Under the pieces are notes generated by a model. The model was not told where the DNA came from and made no database searches. It saw nothing but the letters and a program-made list of their open reading frames with translations. Shown here piece by piece: positions 4,800 through 6,268 of a stretch of DNA of 6,268 bases (its first letter is position 1; each line of letters begins with the position of its first letter). A program made the translations under genes and the position numbers. This DNA is from Treponema sp. (GTDB lineage: Bacteria > Spirochaetota > Spirochaetia > Treponematales > Breznakiellaceae), in assembly GCA_031268245.1 (NCBI GenBank), contig JAIRXN010000040.1, positions 1 through 6,268 on the forward strand. Direction: 5' to 3'.

Positions 4800-6268
4800 T
4801 TACTCCTGCGGGTTGGAATACGCCATCCTGCCGTTATCCCCGACCGCAACCCATTTTCCGCTGCCGTAGGCCACGGCGTTAATAGAGGAGGCACCGAAGG
4901 TGCTGTCGGTAACCGCCGTCCATGTCTGGCCGTCCGGGGAATACGCCATCGTGCCGTCATTCGCGACCGCGACCCAGTTCCCGCTGTCGTAAGCCACGTC
5001 TTCGATGTAGGAGGAGGGGTCGAAGACGCTGTTAGAAACCGCCGTCCAGATTTCACCATCCGTAGAATGCGCCATCTTGCCGGATGCCCCGACTGCGACC
5101 CAGTTCCCGCTGCCGTAGGCCACACTGCTGATGGCGGAGGAACCGAAGGTATTGTTGGAAACCGCCACCCAGACCTGCTGGCCGTCCGTGGAATACGCCA
5201 TCTTGCCGTCGTCCCCGACAGCGATCCATTTCCCGCTGCCGTAGGCCACGCCGAGGATGTAGGAGGAACCGAAGGCGTTGTCGGTAACCGCCGTCCATGT
5301 CTGGCCGTCCGAGGAATACGCCATCTTGCCACTCTGCCCGACCGCAACCCAGTTCCCGCCTTTGTAGGTCACGTCGAGGATAGAGGAGGAAGAGGAGTCG
5401 AAGGTATTGTTGGAAACCGCCGTCCAGGTCTGGCCGTCCGTGGAATACGCCATCTTGCCACTCTGCCCGGCCGCAATCCATTTCCCGTCGCCATAGGCCA
5501 CACCGTTGATCCAGAAGGAACCGAAGGCGCTGTCGGTAACCGCCGTCCAGTTGGTGGGGGGCTTCATTTTATACAGGGTAAGGGGTTTCCCCGCACTTTC
5601 GACCCCGCTCTTGTCGATGGATACGGTAACATCTCCCGGGGTGGTAACGGTAACGGAAAGGTTCCATTTCACGCCGCTTCCCGTGAGGGTTCCCTTACTT
5701 ACCGCGCCGGTTCCGCTTATGGTAATATCATCAGCAGTCAGCCCGGTAAGGGCGGCGCTGAACGTGAAGCCGAGCCATGTCGTTGTTACGTTTTCGTTAC
5801 CGTTCTGACTGAGGGTGTAGGTAATATCGGACTCCACTCCGGAAACCACCGGGGTAAAGGCGCTGTACGATACCGTAGCCGCACCGTTGGTAAATGAGAC
5901 CTCGGCCCAGGAATACATGGGGTCCGCCGCATCGGTAACGCTCCCTCCGTTGTTCAAAAGCAGTACCGGAAAACTCCCCGTCCCGGTAAAGCCGCCGCCT
6001 TGGGCGCCGCCGGTCCAGGTGTAGAGGGTAAAACTGTCCCTTTTGGCAAGAGTCCCCACAGCCTGGTAGCTTCCGTTCGCATAGGCCGTGGTAATAGCCG
6101 AATACCCGGAAATATCCGTGCCGGAACTGAAAATATACACCACACGGTTCCCCCCGAAAGGCAAGCCGTTAATCGTCAGTATACCCTCGGTAACGGTTGA
6201 CCCGTTCTCGTTAAGGTTCGGGCAGCCGCTGAAAACCAGGGCCAGGATCACCGCGATAACCGCGAATA
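4800..6268 (-). CDS. Surface lipoprotein with Ig-like domain and six-blade repeat propeller (start beyond window edge)
   Basis: The frame opens at a GTG (6251) but continues in frame to the window edge, adding FAVIA in front. The hydrophobic run FAVIAVILALVFSGC then makes a complete signal-peptide core with a spirochaete-like lipobox (F-S-G-C). The real start, with its basic n-region, lies beyond base 6268. Counting the GTG as residue 1: Cys10 is the likely lipidated residue; 20-135 is a Gly/Ser/Thr-rich beta domain; 139-228 is an Ig-like domain (FTFSAALTGLTADDITISGTG); 233-483 holds six 41-43-residue repeats. Each repeat has W-x-A-V, then a variable loop, V-A-Y-G-S-G-(K/N)-W-V-A-V-G, and M-A-Y-S-x-D-G-x-x-W, a variant of the BNR/Asp-box. 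A six-bladed beta-propeller is likely, presumably outside the cytoplasm and ligand-binding. The ligand is unknown and no enzyme active site is evident. The gene is followed by a terminator and is probably not part of the greA operon. Confidence 0.9.
   Translation of the reverse strand, partial: FAVIAVILALVFSGCPNLNENGSTVTEGILTINGLPFGGNRVVYIFSSGTDISGYSAITTAYANGSYQAVGTLAKRDSFTLYTWTGGAQGGGFTGTGSFPVLLLNNGGSVTDAADPMYSWAEVSFTNGAATVSYSAFTPVVSGVESDITYTLSQNGNENVTTTWLGFTFSAALTGLTADDITISGTGAVSKGTLTGSGVKWNLSVTVTTPGDVTVSIDKSGVESAGKPLTLYKMKPPTNWTAVTDSAFGSFWINGVAYGDGKWIAAGQSGKMAYSTDGQTWTAVSNNTFDSSSSSILDVTYKGGNWVAVGQSGKMAYSSDGQTWTAVTDNAFGSSYILGVAYGSGKWIAVGDDGKMAYSTDGQQVWVAVSNNTFGSSAISSVAYGSGNWVAVGASGKMAHSTDGEIWTAVSNSVFDPSSYIEDVAYDSGNWVAVANDGTMAYSPDGQTWTAVTDSTFGASSINAVAYGSGKWVAVGDNGRMAYSNPQE
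4803..5549 (-). repeat. Six tandem propeller-blade repeats of 120-129 bp
   Basis: The 3' half of the lipoprotein gene consists of six units: blades at 5549-5427, 5426-5298, 5297-5172, 5171-5049, 5048-4923 and 4922-4803 (41, 43, 42, 41, 42 and about 39 codons). The DNA itself is strongly conserved, for example the phrase GGAATACGCCAT before the M-A-Y-S codons. This makes long open frames appear in the other frames. The last unit lacks the D-G-x-x-W strand, while the first starts with an extra W-T-A-V strand. This fits the closure of a propeller ring by terminal strands. Confidence 0.85.

Noticed and set aside
4300..4800. Small RNA, riboswitch or tRNA in the intergenic region
   Set aside because: Apart from the terminator hairpin and two weak inverted repeats I found no conserved fold, and no tRNA T-loop or anticodon arm.
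5067..5897. 276-codon plus-strand and 228-codon minus-strand open frames over the lipoprotein repeats
   Set aside because: They are by-products of the near-identical 120-129 bp units; their translations are low-complexity repeats (RHLA..., WRIPRTA...) with no fold pattern, while the true frame gives propeller blades and a lipobox.

Overview
The window looks like chromosomal DNA from a spirochaete, most likely a Treponema (possibly one of the mid-GC, termite-gut type). The main reason is the very large GreA: about 920 residues, with a long helical/TPR N-terminal part fused to an otherwise normal GreA C-terminus. To my knowledge this architecture is typical of Treponema and Borrelia. A lipoprotein with a loose, spirochaete-style lipobox and a repeat propeller fits the same group. 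The species is an inference.

All four genes lie on the minus strand, so the window reads right to left. At the right (6268 to 4800) is the C-terminal bulk of a secreted lipoprotein: signal peptide (start codon outside the window), a beta-rich domain, an Ig-like domain and six roughly 42-residue propeller blades. It ends at a clear Rho-independent terminator (4684-4729). Next comes a gene-free stretch of about 520 bp (4278-4799). It holds that terminator, clusters of a TTCGTG/CACGAA nonamer repeat in opposing orientation, and a promoter-like TATAAT (4300-4305) for the next gene.

From 4277 leftwards is a tight run that is probably one operon: a 315-residue TPR protein, then the GreA fusion after 21 nt, then a secreted von Willebrand factor A (VWA) protein after 24 nt. 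The VWA gene runs off the left edge. The TPR protein and the TPR-bearing GreA may act together on RNA polymerase, but that is inferred only from adjacency and shared repeat type. The VWA protein appears to be extracytoplasmic and has no obvious functional link to GreA.

The most notable details are: an 18-bp tandem repeat that builds the VWA signal peptide; two covarying blade classes in the lipoprotein propeller; a Tudor/UvrD-C-terminal-like segment inside the GreA fusion; and the intergenic TTCGTG element. I see no CRISPR array, transposase, tRNA, rRNA or defence system, and no clear new multi-gene system.
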